A stretch of 64,000 nucleotides of DNA from Streptomyces althioticus. GTDB taxonomy: Bacteria; Actinomycetota; Actinomycetes; Streptomycetales; Streptomycetaceae. The stretch is from NCBI GenBank assembly GCA_014649355.1, contig BMSW01000010.1:62001-126000 (forward strand), written 5' to 3'. The notes beneath the pieces were generated by a model that was not told the DNA's origin, made no database searches, and saw only the letters and a program-made list of their open reading frames with translations. A program made the translations under genes and the position numbers. Shown here piece by piece: positions 1 to 7,472 of this stretch (positions are counted from its first letter, which is position 1; each line of letters starts with the position of its first letter).

Positions 1-41
1 CGACCGATCATGCCATGGCCGGGCGGGTGTCCCGGTTCCGC

Positions 42-760
42 TCAGCCGACGGGTTCGGTGCCCGGCATCTCGCCCTCGGTGGTCGTGAGGCCGATGACCG
101 AGAAATGGGCGCCCTGCGGGTCGCCCACCGTCGCCAACCGGCCCAACGGCGAGTCCATCGGCCCGAACCGCAGCACCCCGCCGCGTTCGGTCGCCCGGGC
201 CACGGCGGCGTCGCAGTCGTCGACCGTGAAGTACACGTCGACGTACGGGGGCACTTCGGGCGGGAAGTCGTCGGTCATCCGCATCCGGCCGAGGACGCTG
301 CGCTCCCCCAGGTCGAAGACGCGGAAGTCCATGGCGCCCTCGAGCTGCAGAAGGCGCCCGGTGTCTGGGTCGCCTGGAACCCTTCGTAGGTGCCGGCCTG
401 CCACGCCCCGAAGACGACCCCGCCGGGGTCACGGGCGAGACACATCGTGCCGTGGTCGGCGACCTGCACGGGCTCCATCAGCAGTTCGCCGCCGTGCTCG
501 CGGATGCGGGCGGCGGTGGCGGAGGCGTCCCGGGCGGCGAGGTAGAGGCACCACTGGGAGGTGCCCTCCTGCCCCGGCATGGGCGGCACGACGGCGGCCA
601 CCGCCTTGCCGTCGGCGTACGCCTGGGTGTAGCCGCCCTGGTCGGGCGAGGTCTCGCCGAAGGTCCAGCCGAGGACGTGGCCGTAGAAGTCCGTGGCCTG
701 GTCGAGGTCGTCGAACACGGCGTCGGCCCAGCAGGGGGTTCCTTCGGGTGCTCCGGCCAT
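42..760 (-). pseudogene. Two-domain VOC (glyoxalase/bleomycin-resistance) protein, broken by internal deletion and frameshift
   Basis: The ATG at 760 follows a GGAAGG ribosome site. It opens a good first VOC domain (about 125 codons, ending in ...GVVFGAWQAG). The reading frame is lost near 340-370, just after TPGAFC. The second VOC domain resumes in another frame from LEGAMDFRVFDLG (near 340) to the stop at 42. Intact two-domain members of this family run about 255-265 residues, with roughly 25 residues between these two points that are absent here. A deletion of about 80 bases with frameshift therefore explains the gap better than a single base error. The join reads CTGCAGCTCGAG. Intact relatives are cytosolic metal-dependent enzymes or binding proteins of unknown substrate. 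The gene is probably inactive unless the first domain works alone. Confidence 0.75.
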
Positions 761-777
761 GGCTGGGGCCTTCCGCG

Positions 778-1740
778 TCACGGGTGGACTGTCGTCCCCT
801 CACGCTGGCCACGGCCGGGCGGACTCGCGCGCCGGACGGGGGGAGCGTCCGACGCGCGGGACGAGGGGCCCTGGTCCGGCGTGGCGAGGAGGCGCAGCCG
901 CTCGGCGGACTCGGTGTTCTCCTCCGCGCCGCTGAAGATGACCCGCACGCCGGGGGCGTCCGTCAGCCTCAGCACCTCCTCGTCCAGGAGCAGGGTGCCG
1001 ACCCGGGGGTGGCGGTAGCCGCGCTGGGAGGACAGGCAGTCGCTCACCGGGTGGGCGGACCAGATCCGCACGAAATCGGGGCTGCGGGCGGACAGCTCAC
1101 CGATCAGCGCGTGCAGTTCCCGGTCGTCGGGGTGCTGGGCGACCGCGTGGCGCAGGTACCCGGTGATGTCCCTCGCCTGTGCCTCCCAGTCGAGGAGCAG
1201 GTCCCGGGTCGAGGGATCAAGGAAGGTCATGCGGGCGATGTTCGGCCGGGGCCCGCCAGGGGCAAGGCCGGGTGCGGGATCGTCGGGTGAGGGCAGGCCC
1301 CACAGGGCGTAGCCCAGCCGGTTCCCGCCGAGGACGTCGGCGCGCCGGCCGACGACGAGGACCGCCTGGCTGTCGGCGGCGTCCACGAGCGCCTGCACGG
1401 CCGGGCGCAGGCGTTCGGGCTCGGCCGCGCCGTTCGCCGTTCGGGCCGCCCGGCCCGGCCTGGCCAGACGGGCGAGGTAGGCCTGCTCGTCCCGGCTCAG
1501 TCCCAGGACCCGCGAGAGGGAAGCGAGAACCGAGTCGGAGACCTGGTGGCTCTCCCCCCGTTCCAGGCGGGTGTAGTAGGTGACGCTGATGCCGGCGAGG
1601 TCGGCCAGCTCTTCCCTTCTGAGGCCGGGGACCCTGCGCTGCCCGAAGGACGTCAGACCGGTTTCCTCGGGCGTGAGCGCGGCACGCCGGCTACGGAGGA
1701 AGGCACCGAGCTCCGACGACGGCGACCAGGCGATGCTCAT
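778..1740 (-). CDS. XRE-family regulator with MmyB-like ligand-binding domain
   Basis: 320 residues from the ATG at 1740. The N-terminus (residues about 8-75) carries the helix-turn-helix typical of this family, with LGAFLRSRRAALTPE, VPGLRREELADLAGIS and YYTRLERG. The rest matches the MmyB-like ligand-binding domain (PF17765 type), ending in the familiar GVRVIFSGAEENTESAERLRLL block. These proteins are usually autoregulators that control a divergent oxidoreductase gene. Here the divergent neighbour is the NmrA-like gene 85 bases away, so the shared 1741-1825 gap probably holds its operator. The C-terminal tail of about 25 residues after LLATPDQ is low in complexity. The ligand is unknown. Confidence 0.88.
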   Translation of the reverse strand: MSIAWSPSSELGAFLRSRRAALTPEETGLTSFGQRRVPGLRREELADLAGISVTYYTRLERGESHQVSDSVLASLSRVLGLSRDEQAYLARLARPGRAARTANGAAEPERLRPAVQALVDAADSQAVLVVGRRADVLGGNRLGYALWGLPSPDDPAPGLAPGGPRPNIARMTFLDPSTRDLLLDWEAQARDITGYLRHAVAQHPDDRELHALIGELSARSPDFVRIWSAHPVSDCLSSQRGYRHPRVGTLLLDEEVLRLTDAPGVRVIFSGAEENTESAERLRLLATPDQGPSSRASDAPPVRRASPPGRGQREGTTVHP

Positions 1741-1825
1741 GGGTGAAGTATCCCAGGCGGCGTGCCGTCGTTCCTGTCCATGGCGTGGTCTGGCTCGCCC
1801 CGGAGTCCCGTCCGACCATGAGGGC

Positions 1826-2766
1826 ATGAACGAGACGCACCACGCGGCCGACGCCGCCGCGCGAGCCGGGGACGGGCCGGACCTGTTCGTCGTCACCGCG
1901 GCCACCAGTGACACCGGTTCCGCGGTGGTCCGCGCGCTGCTGGGCGGCGGGTCCCCGGTCGTCGCCGTCGGCCGCGACGGCGACCGGCTCCAGGAGTACG
2001 CCCGGCTCGGGGCCCGCACCCATGTGAGCGCCCTCGACGACGCGGAGGGCCTCGCGGCGGCCCTGGAGGGCGCGACCGGCGCCTTCGTGATGATGGCGCC
2101 CGGCCTCATCCCCGGCGGCGAGGACTTCCCGGCCTACCAGCACGCCGTGACGGTCGCGCAGGCGGCGGCGGTGGAGGCCGCCCACCGCCGCGGCTCCCTG
2201 CGCCGGGTGGTCACCCTCAGCGGCTGGGCGGCCAACTATCCCGGTGCCCGCGGCCCGGTGGCGGCGCTGAAGCGGTTCGAGGACGCCGTCGAGGCCACCG
2301 GGGTGCCGGCGGTCCACCTGCGGGCGGGCTCTTTCATGGAGAACCTCCGGGCCGACATCGCGTCCGTCAGGGCCACCGGCGGCACGGGCGGCCTCGTTCC
2401 CCCGGACCTTCCGCTGCCGATGATCGCCACGGCGGACGTCGGGCGGGTCGCGGCCGAGTTCCTGCGGGGCGAGCGTCCGTTCGTCCCCGGCCCGGTGGAG
2501 GTCGTCGGCCCGGCCTTCCGGACGCTCGGTGAGGCCACGCGGCTGATCGGGGCGGCGGTCGGGGCCGCCGGCGCCCGGTACGCGCCCCGCTCCCCGGGGG
2601 CGGTGCGGGCCGCCCTGGTCGACGCGGGTTCAGCGACCACATGGCCGACGGGACCGTCGCCATGACGCTCGACGTGGCGGAGGGACGTATCCGGGTGCTG
2701 GGGACGGAACGGACGATCAGCACCACGACCACCCTGGAGGAATGGGTCGCGGCCGAGACGGCCTGA
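1826..2766 (+). pseudogene. NmrA-like NAD(P)-binding protein with a 1-nt frameshift near the 3' end
   Basis: The start ATG at 1826 gives MNETHHAADA, followed by a Rossmann beta-strand and dinucleotide loop (LFVVTAATSDTGSAVVRALL) and an NmrA/atypical-SDR body. At about 2627-2633 the frame breaks. Reading on in frame runs to a stop at 2665, whereas shifting by one base gives SDHMADGTVAMTLDVAEGR and a natural family C-terminus ending at 2766. One missing T in the GGGTTCAGC stretch would restore it (GGT TTC AGC). The protein would be about 313 residues, normal for the family. The gene is divergent from the XRE/MmyB regulator and may be co-transcribed with the metallo-hydrolase at 2833. It could be a real mutation or a sequencing error; only the last 45 codons are affected. 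Confidence 0.8.
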
Positions 2767-2832
2767 TCCCCCTCCCGCTCCTCGCCCTCCGGGGCGACTC
2801 CCCCTCCTACGTCAGGAAGAAGAGGCTCACAC

Positions 2833-3729
2833 ATGCCCAGCGCACCGGTCCGCCAGGCTCCCGGGTTCCAGCGGTTCCGTCTGGGGAACCTGCTGGTCAC
2901 CGCCCTCTACGACGGATTCGTGCCGATACTCGCCGAGGATCTGCGTGGAGAGGATCCGGCCGCCGTACGCCGTCGGCTCGCCCACGCCCACCTGCCCGAG
3001 GAGGGCGATCCGCACACGGCCGTCATCGCCTTCCTCGTCGAGTACGACGGCAGGCGTGTCCTCGTCGACGCCGGCAGCGGCGACACACTGGGGCCCGACA
3101 CGGGTCACCTCCCCGCGGCGATGGCGGCCGCCGGGATCGCCGCGGAAGAGATCGACGACGTGCTCATCACGCATCTCCACCCTGATCACAGCGGTGGCCT
3201 GGTCACCGGGAGAGGTGAGGCCGCCTATCCCCGGGCCACCGTCCACGTCGCCCGCGCGGAGGTGGACCACTGGCTGGACGCAAACCGGGCGGCCCGGGCC
3301 GAGGGCGTCCGGAAGGTGATCCACGACGCGGCGGCCGACGCCCTGCGGCCGTACCTGGCCACCGGCCGGGTCGACGCCTTCGACAGTCCGGACATCCTGC
3401 CCGGGGTTCGCGCCGTCGACCAGCGGGGACACACCGCCGGTCACAGCGGCTACCTCTTCGGCGAGGGCGACGAGCCGGTCCTCTTCTGGGGCGACACCGT
3501 GCACAGCCACACGGTCCAGCTGCCCTGTCCGCACGTGTCGGTCGCCATCGACAGCGACGAGGCCGGCGCGGTCGAGGCGCGTGCCCGGGTGCTGGAGACC
3601 GTCGCGGCGCACGGCTGGTGGGTCGCCGCGTCCCATCTGCCGTTCCCCGGCCTGGGCCGGGTACGGCGCGCCGGCGACGGTTACACCTGGCTCCCCGTCC
3701 ACTTCAAGCCCGTGGACGTGCCCGCCTGA
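2833..3729 (+). CDS. MBL-fold metallo-hydrolase
   Basis: 298 residues. The metallo-beta-lactamase signature THLHPDHSGG is at about residues 111-120, with further metal ligands plausible in HTAGHSGY (near residue 203) and FWGDTVHSH (near 220). It has no signal peptide, so it is cytosolic. The family hydrolyses lactones, thioesters and similar bonds, and the substrate cannot be read from sequence. It lies 66 bases downstream of the broken NmrA-like gene with no obvious terminator between, so the two may form one transcription unit controlled by the divergent XRE/MmyB regulator. It ends 35 bases from a convergent VOC gene. Confidence 0.85.
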   Translation: MPSAPVRQAPGFQRFRLGNLLVTALYDGFVPILAEDLRGEDPAAVRRRLAHAHLPEEGDPHTAVIAFLVEYDGRRVLVDAGSGDTLGPDTGHLPAAMAAAGIAAEEIDDVLITHLHPDHSGGLVTGRGEAAYPRATVHVARAEVDHWLDANRAARAEGVRKVIHDAAADALRPYLATGRVDAFDSPDILPGVRAVDQRGHTAGHSGYLFGEGDEPVLFWGDTVHSHTVQLPCPHVSVAIDSDEAGAVEARARVLETVAAHGWWVAASHLPFPGLGRVRRAGDGYTWLPVHFKPVDVPA

Positions 3730-3731
3730 GG

Positions 3732-3778
3732 GCGCGGGGCGGGGGGTGAGGCCTCGCCCGGACCTCACGCCCCGCCCG
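3732..3778. terminator. Imperfect GC-rich hairpin between convergent genes
   Basis: GTGAGG pairs with CCTCAC around a short loop, and the stem continues imperfectly through G-rich and C-rich arms (GGGGCGGGG / CCCCGCCC). It sits in the gap between the metallo-hydrolase and VOC stops and could serve both strands. Confidence 0.4.
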
Positions 3779-4253
3779 CGTACGCCCTCTCCAGCTCCGC
3801 GATGTCCAGCTTGCCCATCGTCATCATGGCCTTGAACGCGCGGTCGGCCTTCTCGCGGTCCGGGTCGCCGATCATCTCCGTCAGCCGCTTGGCGTTGACC
3901 TGCCAGGAGACGCCGTAGCGGTCCTTGAGCCAGCCGCACGGGCCGTGCTCGCCGCCGCCCTCGACGAGTTTCTCCCAGTAGTGGTCGATCTCCGCCTGGT
4001 CGTCGCAGTCGAGCTGGAAGGAGATCGCCTCCGTGAACCGGAACTCCGGTCCGCCGTTCAGGGCGACGAACTTCTGTCCGTTGGCCGTGAACTCCACGGT
4101 GAGCACGGTGCCGTCCTCGCCGCCGGGGGTGGCGCCCGTGTTCCGGACGACCTCGCCGAGCTTGGAGCCGTCGAAGACGGAGACGTAGAACCGCGCCGCC
4201 TCCTCGGCCTGGCCGTCGAACCAGAGGCAGGTGGTGAATCCGTCGGTGTCCAT
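3765..4253 (-). CDS. VOC family protein, PhnB/3-demethylubiquinone-methyltransferase-like (PF06983 type)
   Basis: 162 residues from the ATG at 4253, preceded by GGGAGG. Family features are the opening TTCLWFDGQAEEAARFYVSVF, the central EAISFQLDCDDQAEIDHYW, and the closing CGWLKDRYGVSWQVNAKRL, which is the hallmark of the PhnB-like VOC group. The extra C-terminal helix (about 25 residues ending AKADRAFKAMMTMGKLD-type sequence) is common in actinobacterial versions. It is a single-domain cytosolic protein that would dimerise. Despite the family name it is not a methyltransferase, and no substrate can be assigned. It is convergent with the metallo-hydrolase and divergent from clpP3. Confidence 0.85.
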   Translation of the reverse strand: MDTDGFTTCLWFDGQAEEAARFYVSVFDGSKLGEVVRNTGATPGGEDGTVLTVEFTANGQKFVALNGGPEFRFTEAISFQLDCDDQAEIDHYWEKLVEGGGEHGPCGWLKDRYGVSWQVNAKRLTEMIGDPDREKADRAFKAMMTMGKLDIAELERAYAGGA

Positions 4254-4373
4254 GAGTACCTCCCGTGTGGGGCGCCCCCTGCGGGAGACGCGGTCACCGG
4301 TGCAGACCGGCCGCGACGGCGGAACTCATCGGTGGGCCCGGCAATCCACCGCGCACGGCCCGTCGGGATCCGC

Positions 4374-4403
4374 TCTGCCCTGGGCGAATCTGCCGCGGGC
4401 AGA
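4374..4403. promoter_or_regulatory. Two adjacent candidate PopR boxes upstream of clpP3
   Basis: 4389-4403 is a perfect inverted repeat TCTGCC-GCG-GGCAGA. The neighbouring copy at 4374-4388 is TCTGCC-CTG-GGCGAA, a degraded version. Their centres are exactly 15 bp apart. From memory, the published Streptomyces PopR palindrome is TGTCTGCC-N3-GGCAGACA, which has the same core and spacing. The boxes lie 89-118 bp before the clpP3 start, a sensible place for an activator. Confidence 0.65.
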
Positions 4404-4491
4404 GATTCCCCCGGCGGCGGGTCCCGCGCGCCGACAGTGGACGCACACGGCCGTCCGGCCGTGCTCCGACCAGTGACCCACGGGAGCGTCC

Positions 4492-5145
4492 ATGTCACCA
4501 CTCACCGCCGGCCCCGGGCCGGTCCAGCCGCGGGCGGAGGACGGCGACACCCCGCCGACCCGCTTCGACGACCACCTCGCCGCCCAGCTGCTCGCGCAGC
4601 GGATCGTGGTGCTCGGCACCCAGGTCGACGAGGTGTCCGCGAACCGGGTGTGCGCGCAGCTGCTGCTCCTGTCCGCGGAGGACCCGCGCACCGACATCAG
4701 CCTGTACATCAACAGCCCCGGAGGCTCGGTGCACGCCGGGCTCGCCATCTACGACACGATGCGGCTGATCCCCAACGACGTCGCCACCCTGGCCGTGGGC
4801 TTCGCGGCCAGCATGGGGCAGTTCCTGCTCTGTGTCGGCACGCCCGGCAAGCGCTACGCCCTGCCGAACGCGCGGATCATGATGCACCAGCCGTCGGGCG
4901 GCATCGGCGGCAGCGCCGCCGACATCGAGATCCAGGCGGAGAACCTGGAGTTCACCAAGCGGACCATCGAGCGGATCACCGCCGAGCACACCGGCCAGAC
5001 CCCGGAGACCATCTCCCGGGACGGTGACCGGGACCGCTGGTTCACGGCCGAGCAGGCCCGAGCCTACGGAATGGTCGACCGGGTGCTGGACTCGCTGGAC
5101 GACGTCCGTCCGGCGGCCGGCCGGCCGAGGATGGGGCTGCGCTGA
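4492..5145 (+). CDS. clpP3: ATP-dependent Clp protease proteolytic subunit ClpP3
   Basis: 217 residues. It is a peptidase S14 subunit with an intact triad: Ser in GFAASMGQFLL, His in IMMHQPSGG and Asp in the SRDGDRDRWF region. The N-terminal 25 residues form a propeptide-like extension before FDDHLAAQLLAQRIVVLG. Tetradecameric ClpP works with ClpX or ClpC ATPases to degrade proteins. The gene is the first of a two-gene operon with clpP4 (stop and start share one base, TGATG), and the convergent popR gene identifies this as the second, conditionally expressed Streptomyces clp operon. Known biology (Streptomyces lividans): clpP3P4 are activated by PopR when ClpP1P2 is missing. The candidate PopR boxes at 4374-4403 fit this. 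Confidence 0.92.
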   Translation: MSPLTAGPGPVQPRAEDGDTPPTRFDDHLAAQLLAQRIVVLGTQVDEVSANRVCAQLLLLSAEDPRTDISLYINSPGGSVHAGLAIYDTMRLIPNDVATLAVGFAASMGQFLLCVGTPGKRYALPNARIMMHQPSGGIGGSAADIEIQAENLEFTKRTIERITAEHTGQTPETISRDGDRDRWFTAEQARAYGMVDRVLDSLDDVRPAAGRPRMGLR

Positions 5146-5747
5146 TGGGGAGCTACACGATTCCGAACGTCGTCGAGCGCACCGCGCGCGGCGAGCGGTC
5201 CTACGACGTGTTCAGCCGGCTGCTGGCCGAACGGATCGTCTTCCTGGGCACGGAGATCGACGACGGCGTGGCCAACGTGGTCGTCGCACAGCTGCTGCAC
5301 CTGGAGTCGGAGTCACCGGAGAGCGAGATCGCGGTGTACCTCAACTCCCCCGGCGGCTCGTACACCTCCCTCATGGCGATCTACGACACCATGACGTTCG
5401 TGCGGGCCCCGATCTCCACGTTCTGCGTGGGGCAGGCGGCGTCCACGGCGGCCGTGCTGCTGGCCGGCGGGGACCCGGGGCGCCGTTTCGTGCTGGAGCA
5501 CGCGCGGGTGCTGCTCGGCCAGCCGGCCTCCGGCGGCATGCAGGGCACGGCGTCCGACCTGGCGCTGCGCGCGAAGGAGATGACCCGGATCCGGGCGCAG
5601 GTCGAGGAGGTGCTGGCCCGCCACACGCACCACGACGTGGCGACCCTGCGGGCGGACATGGACCGGGACAAGGTGTTCACGGCGCGGGAGGCCGTGGCGT
5701 ACGGCCTGGCCGACGAGGTGCTGACCCGGCGGCCCGCTCCGGTGTGA
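5145..5747 (+). CDS. clpP4: Clp protease proteolytic subunit ClpP4, lacking the catalytic His
   Basis: 200 residues, translationally coupled to clpP3. The S14 fold is clear (NSPGGSYTSLMAIYDTM, FCVGQAASTAAVLLAGG with the Ser, DRDKVFTAREAVAYGLADE). However, at the position of the catalytic His, where ClpP3 has IMMHQPSGG, this protein reads VLLGQPASGG, so the His is replaced by Gly. The Asp position (ADMDRDK) is kept. It is therefore probably a non-catalytic or poorly catalytic partner forming mixed rings with ClpP3. Length and the rest of the core are normal. It is convergent with popR, only 36 bases away. Confidence 0.9.
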   Translation: MGSYTIPNVVERTARGERSYDVFSRLLAERIVFLGTEIDDGVANVVVAQLLHLESESPESEIAVYLNSPGGSYTSLMAIYDTMTFVRAPISTFCVGQAASTAAVLLAGGDPGRRFVLEHARVLLGQPASGGMQGTASDLALRAKEMTRIRAQVEEVLARHTHHDVATLRADMDRDKVFTAREAVAYGLADEVLTRRPAPV

Positions 5748-5783
5748 GCGGCCGCCGGGCCGAGCGGTGCGGGCGCGTCCCTC

Positions 5784-6218
5784 TCAGGCGGCCAGGCAGA
5801 GCCCGCCGTGTGCGGCACGGTTTCGCACGGAGCCGTTCCGCACGGAGCCGTTCCGCACGGAGCGGGCGGGGACGGCGGACCGGTGCGAGGTGACCCGGAC
5901 CAGCTCCGCGTGCGTCCGGGCGAGCAGGTCACCGAGGCCCAGGCCGAGCGCGCCGGCGGCGGCCGCGAGGACCTCCGAGGAGGCCTCCTTGCGGCCGCGC
6001 TCCACCTCCGACAGATAGGGCATGGAGATCCGGGCGGCGTCGGCGACGTCCTTGAGGGTCCGCTCCTGGGCCTGCCGCTCCTTGCGCAGCACGTCGCCGA
6101 CGAGGTGCCTCCACAGCGGCTCTCTGGGCGCGGTGGCGGGCGGGGCCGGCGGGCCCGAGGCGGCCGGGCCGGGACGCAGGGGAATGACGCGGGCTTCGTT
6201 CGGCGCGTGATCGGTCAC
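5784..6218 (-). CDS. popR: PopR, XRE-type activator of the clpP3-clpP4 operon
   Basis: 144 residues from a GTG at 6218. Residues about 38-100 form a ClgR/PopR-type helix-turn-helix (TLKDVADAARISMPYLSEVERGRKE type). The N-terminus (about 35 residues) is Pro/Ala-rich. Before the C-terminus lies a short tandem amino-acid repeat (SVRNG units) encoded by a 15-bp DNA repeat. The protein ends ...LCLAA. In S. lividans the C-terminal alanines of PopR make it a ClpP1P2 substrate, so the same degron logic probably holds. It is convergent with clpP4 and divergent from a SigB-like sigma factor. The weak ribosome site and the strong hairpin just before the start codon suggest low or regulated translation. 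Confidence 0.88.
   Translation of the reverse strand: MTDHAPNEARVIPLRPGPAASGPPAPPATAPREPLWRHLVGDVLRKERQAQERTLKDVADAARISMPYLSEVERGRKEASSEVLAAAAGALGLGLGDLLARTHAELVRVTSHRSAVPARSVRNGSVRNGSVRNRAAHGGLCLAA
5824..5863. repeat. 15-bp tandem repeat inside popR
   Basis: The unit CGCACGGAGCCGTTC occurs at 5824-5838 and 5839-5853, with a third partial copy at 5854-5863. Fifteen bases keep the frame, so copy-number changes would insert or remove five residues (RNGSV permutations) near the PopR C-terminal degron. Confidence 0.9.
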
Positions 6219-6230
6219 GTCCTCAGCCTA

Positions 6231-6266
6231 GGAATCCCGCTCCCGCGGGCAAGGGAGCGGGATTCC
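6231..6266 (-). promoter_or_regulatory. Perfect 14-bp hairpin immediately upstream of popR
   Basis: GGAATCCCGCTCCC (6231-6244) is the reverse complement of 6253-6266, around an 8-base loop. It ends 12 bases before the popR GTG, in the expected leader, where it could act as an operator, an attenuator or a translational block. A terminator for an unseen upstream transcript is also possible. Confidence 0.6.
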
Positions 6267-6496
6267 GCCCTGAGTGAATCCGAAAAAGCGGACGACTTTC
6301 CTCCGCCCTGATGGTGCCGTGTCGCACGGTCGGCCGTACCATCGGACGACAGGCGTGACGGCCGGTGCGGACCGCGTCTCCCCGAGCGGCCCTGTGCTTC
6401 CCGTCACGGAGAAGTCCGACAGGCATAGGTCCGCGGAACCGGGGTATCCGGGTGCTTCAGTCTCGTGGCAGCCATGACGTGCGTGGGGAGAGGGCA

Positions 6497-7384
6497 ATGA
6501 GGACCGCCGTGATCCGGTCGCAGGAGCGGACCGCCGACGGGCACACCAGGGCCGCCGCCGGGAGCGAGGATCTTCGCGATCCCGCCGATCCGCGCGCTGT
6601 CGCGCCCCACGACGCCCGCGAGCTCTCCCGGCAGTTCTTCCACCGCCTCGCGCAGTTGGAGGAAGGCACCCGCGAGTACCAGTACGCGCGGAACACGCTC
6701 ATCGAGATGAACATGTCCCTCGTGCGCTTCGCGGCCGGGCGGTTCCGCGGCCGGGGCGACGACATGGACGACGTCGTGCAGACCGGCATGATCGGCCTGA
6801 TCAAGGCCATCGACCGGTTCGAGCTGGCCCGAGAGGTCGAGTTCACCTCCTTCGCGCTGCCGTACATCGTCGGCGAGATCAAGCGCTTCTTCCGTGACAC
6901 CACCTGGGCCGTGCACGTGCCGCGACGGCTCCAGGAGCTGCGCGTGGAGCTGGCCAAGGCGCGCGAGGAGCTGTCGAGCCGGCTGGACCGCGAGCCCACC
7001 GTCGCCGAGCTGGCGACGCTGATGAACATCAGCGAGCAGCAGGTCGTCGAGGGCCAGATCGCCGCGAACGGCTACAACTCCTCCTCCCTGGACGCGGCCC
7101 TGACCGGCGACGGCCCGGAGCACGGCGAGGCCGTCCTCGCCGACTTCATCGGTGTCGAGGAGGAGCGGCTGGCCCTGGTGGAGGACTTCCACGCACTGGC
7201 CCCGCTGATGGCGGAGCTGAGCGACCGCGACCGCGAAATCCTGCGCATGCGGTTCGTGGAGGAGGCCACGCAGGCGGAGATCGGCGAGCGGCTGGGCTGC
7301 TCGCAGATGCACGTGTCCCGGCTCATCAAGCGGATCATCACCCGGCTGCGGACGGGCATGCTCGGCGAACTGGGCTGCGCCTGA
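6497..7384 (+). CDS. sigL: SigB/SigF-family RNA polymerase sigma factor (SigL-like)
   Basis: 295 residues from the ATG at 6497 (GGGGAGAGGG ribosome site). It contains sigma-70 region 2 (RNTLIEMNMSLVRFAAGRF; DDMDDVVQTGMIGLIKAIDRFE; FTSFALPYIVGEIKRFFRD), region 3 (VPRRLQELRVELAKAREEL) and region 4 (ILRMRFVEEATQAEIGERLGCSQMHVSRLIKRI). The pattern is that of the SigB/SigF stress and sporulation group controlled by partner switching. The adjacent popR and clpP3P4 arrangement recalls sigL of S. coelicolor, so the name rests partly on context. The next gene, convergent, encodes an RsbW-like ATPase that may be its anti-sigma factor. A terminator hairpin follows at 7419. The 278-bp gap to popR must hold promoters for both. 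Confidence 0.88.
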   Translation: MRTAVIRSQERTADGHTRAAAGSEDLRDPADPRAVAPHDARELSRQFFHRLAQLEEGTREYQYARNTLIEMNMSLVRFAAGRFRGRGDDMDDVVQTGMIGLIKAIDRFELAREVEFTSFALPYIVGEIKRFFRDTTWAVHVPRRLQELRVELAKAREELSSRLDREPTVAELATLMNISEQQVVEGQIAANGYNSSSLDAALTGDGPEHGEAVLADFIGVEEERLALVEDFHALAPLMAELSDRDREILRMRFVEEATQAEIGERLGCSQMHVSRLIKRIITRLRTGMLGELGCA

Positions 7385-7418
7385 CGGCGGCACCCGCCGC
7401 CCCCACGGCACACCGAAG

Positions 7419-7442
7419 GCGCCCCTGACGCTTCAGGGGCGC
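7419..7442. terminator. Hairpin between sigma factor and RsbW-like gene
   Basis: Perfect 10-bp stem GCGCCCCTGA/TCAGGGGCGC with a 4-base loop. It lies 35 bases after the sigma-factor stop and 30 bases after the end of the convergent ATPase gene, so it may be bidirectional. It has no T-tract, as is usual in Streptomyces. Confidence 0.8.
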
Positions 7443-7472
7443 TGCTGTGAGAAACGGGGGCGTGACTGTCGT

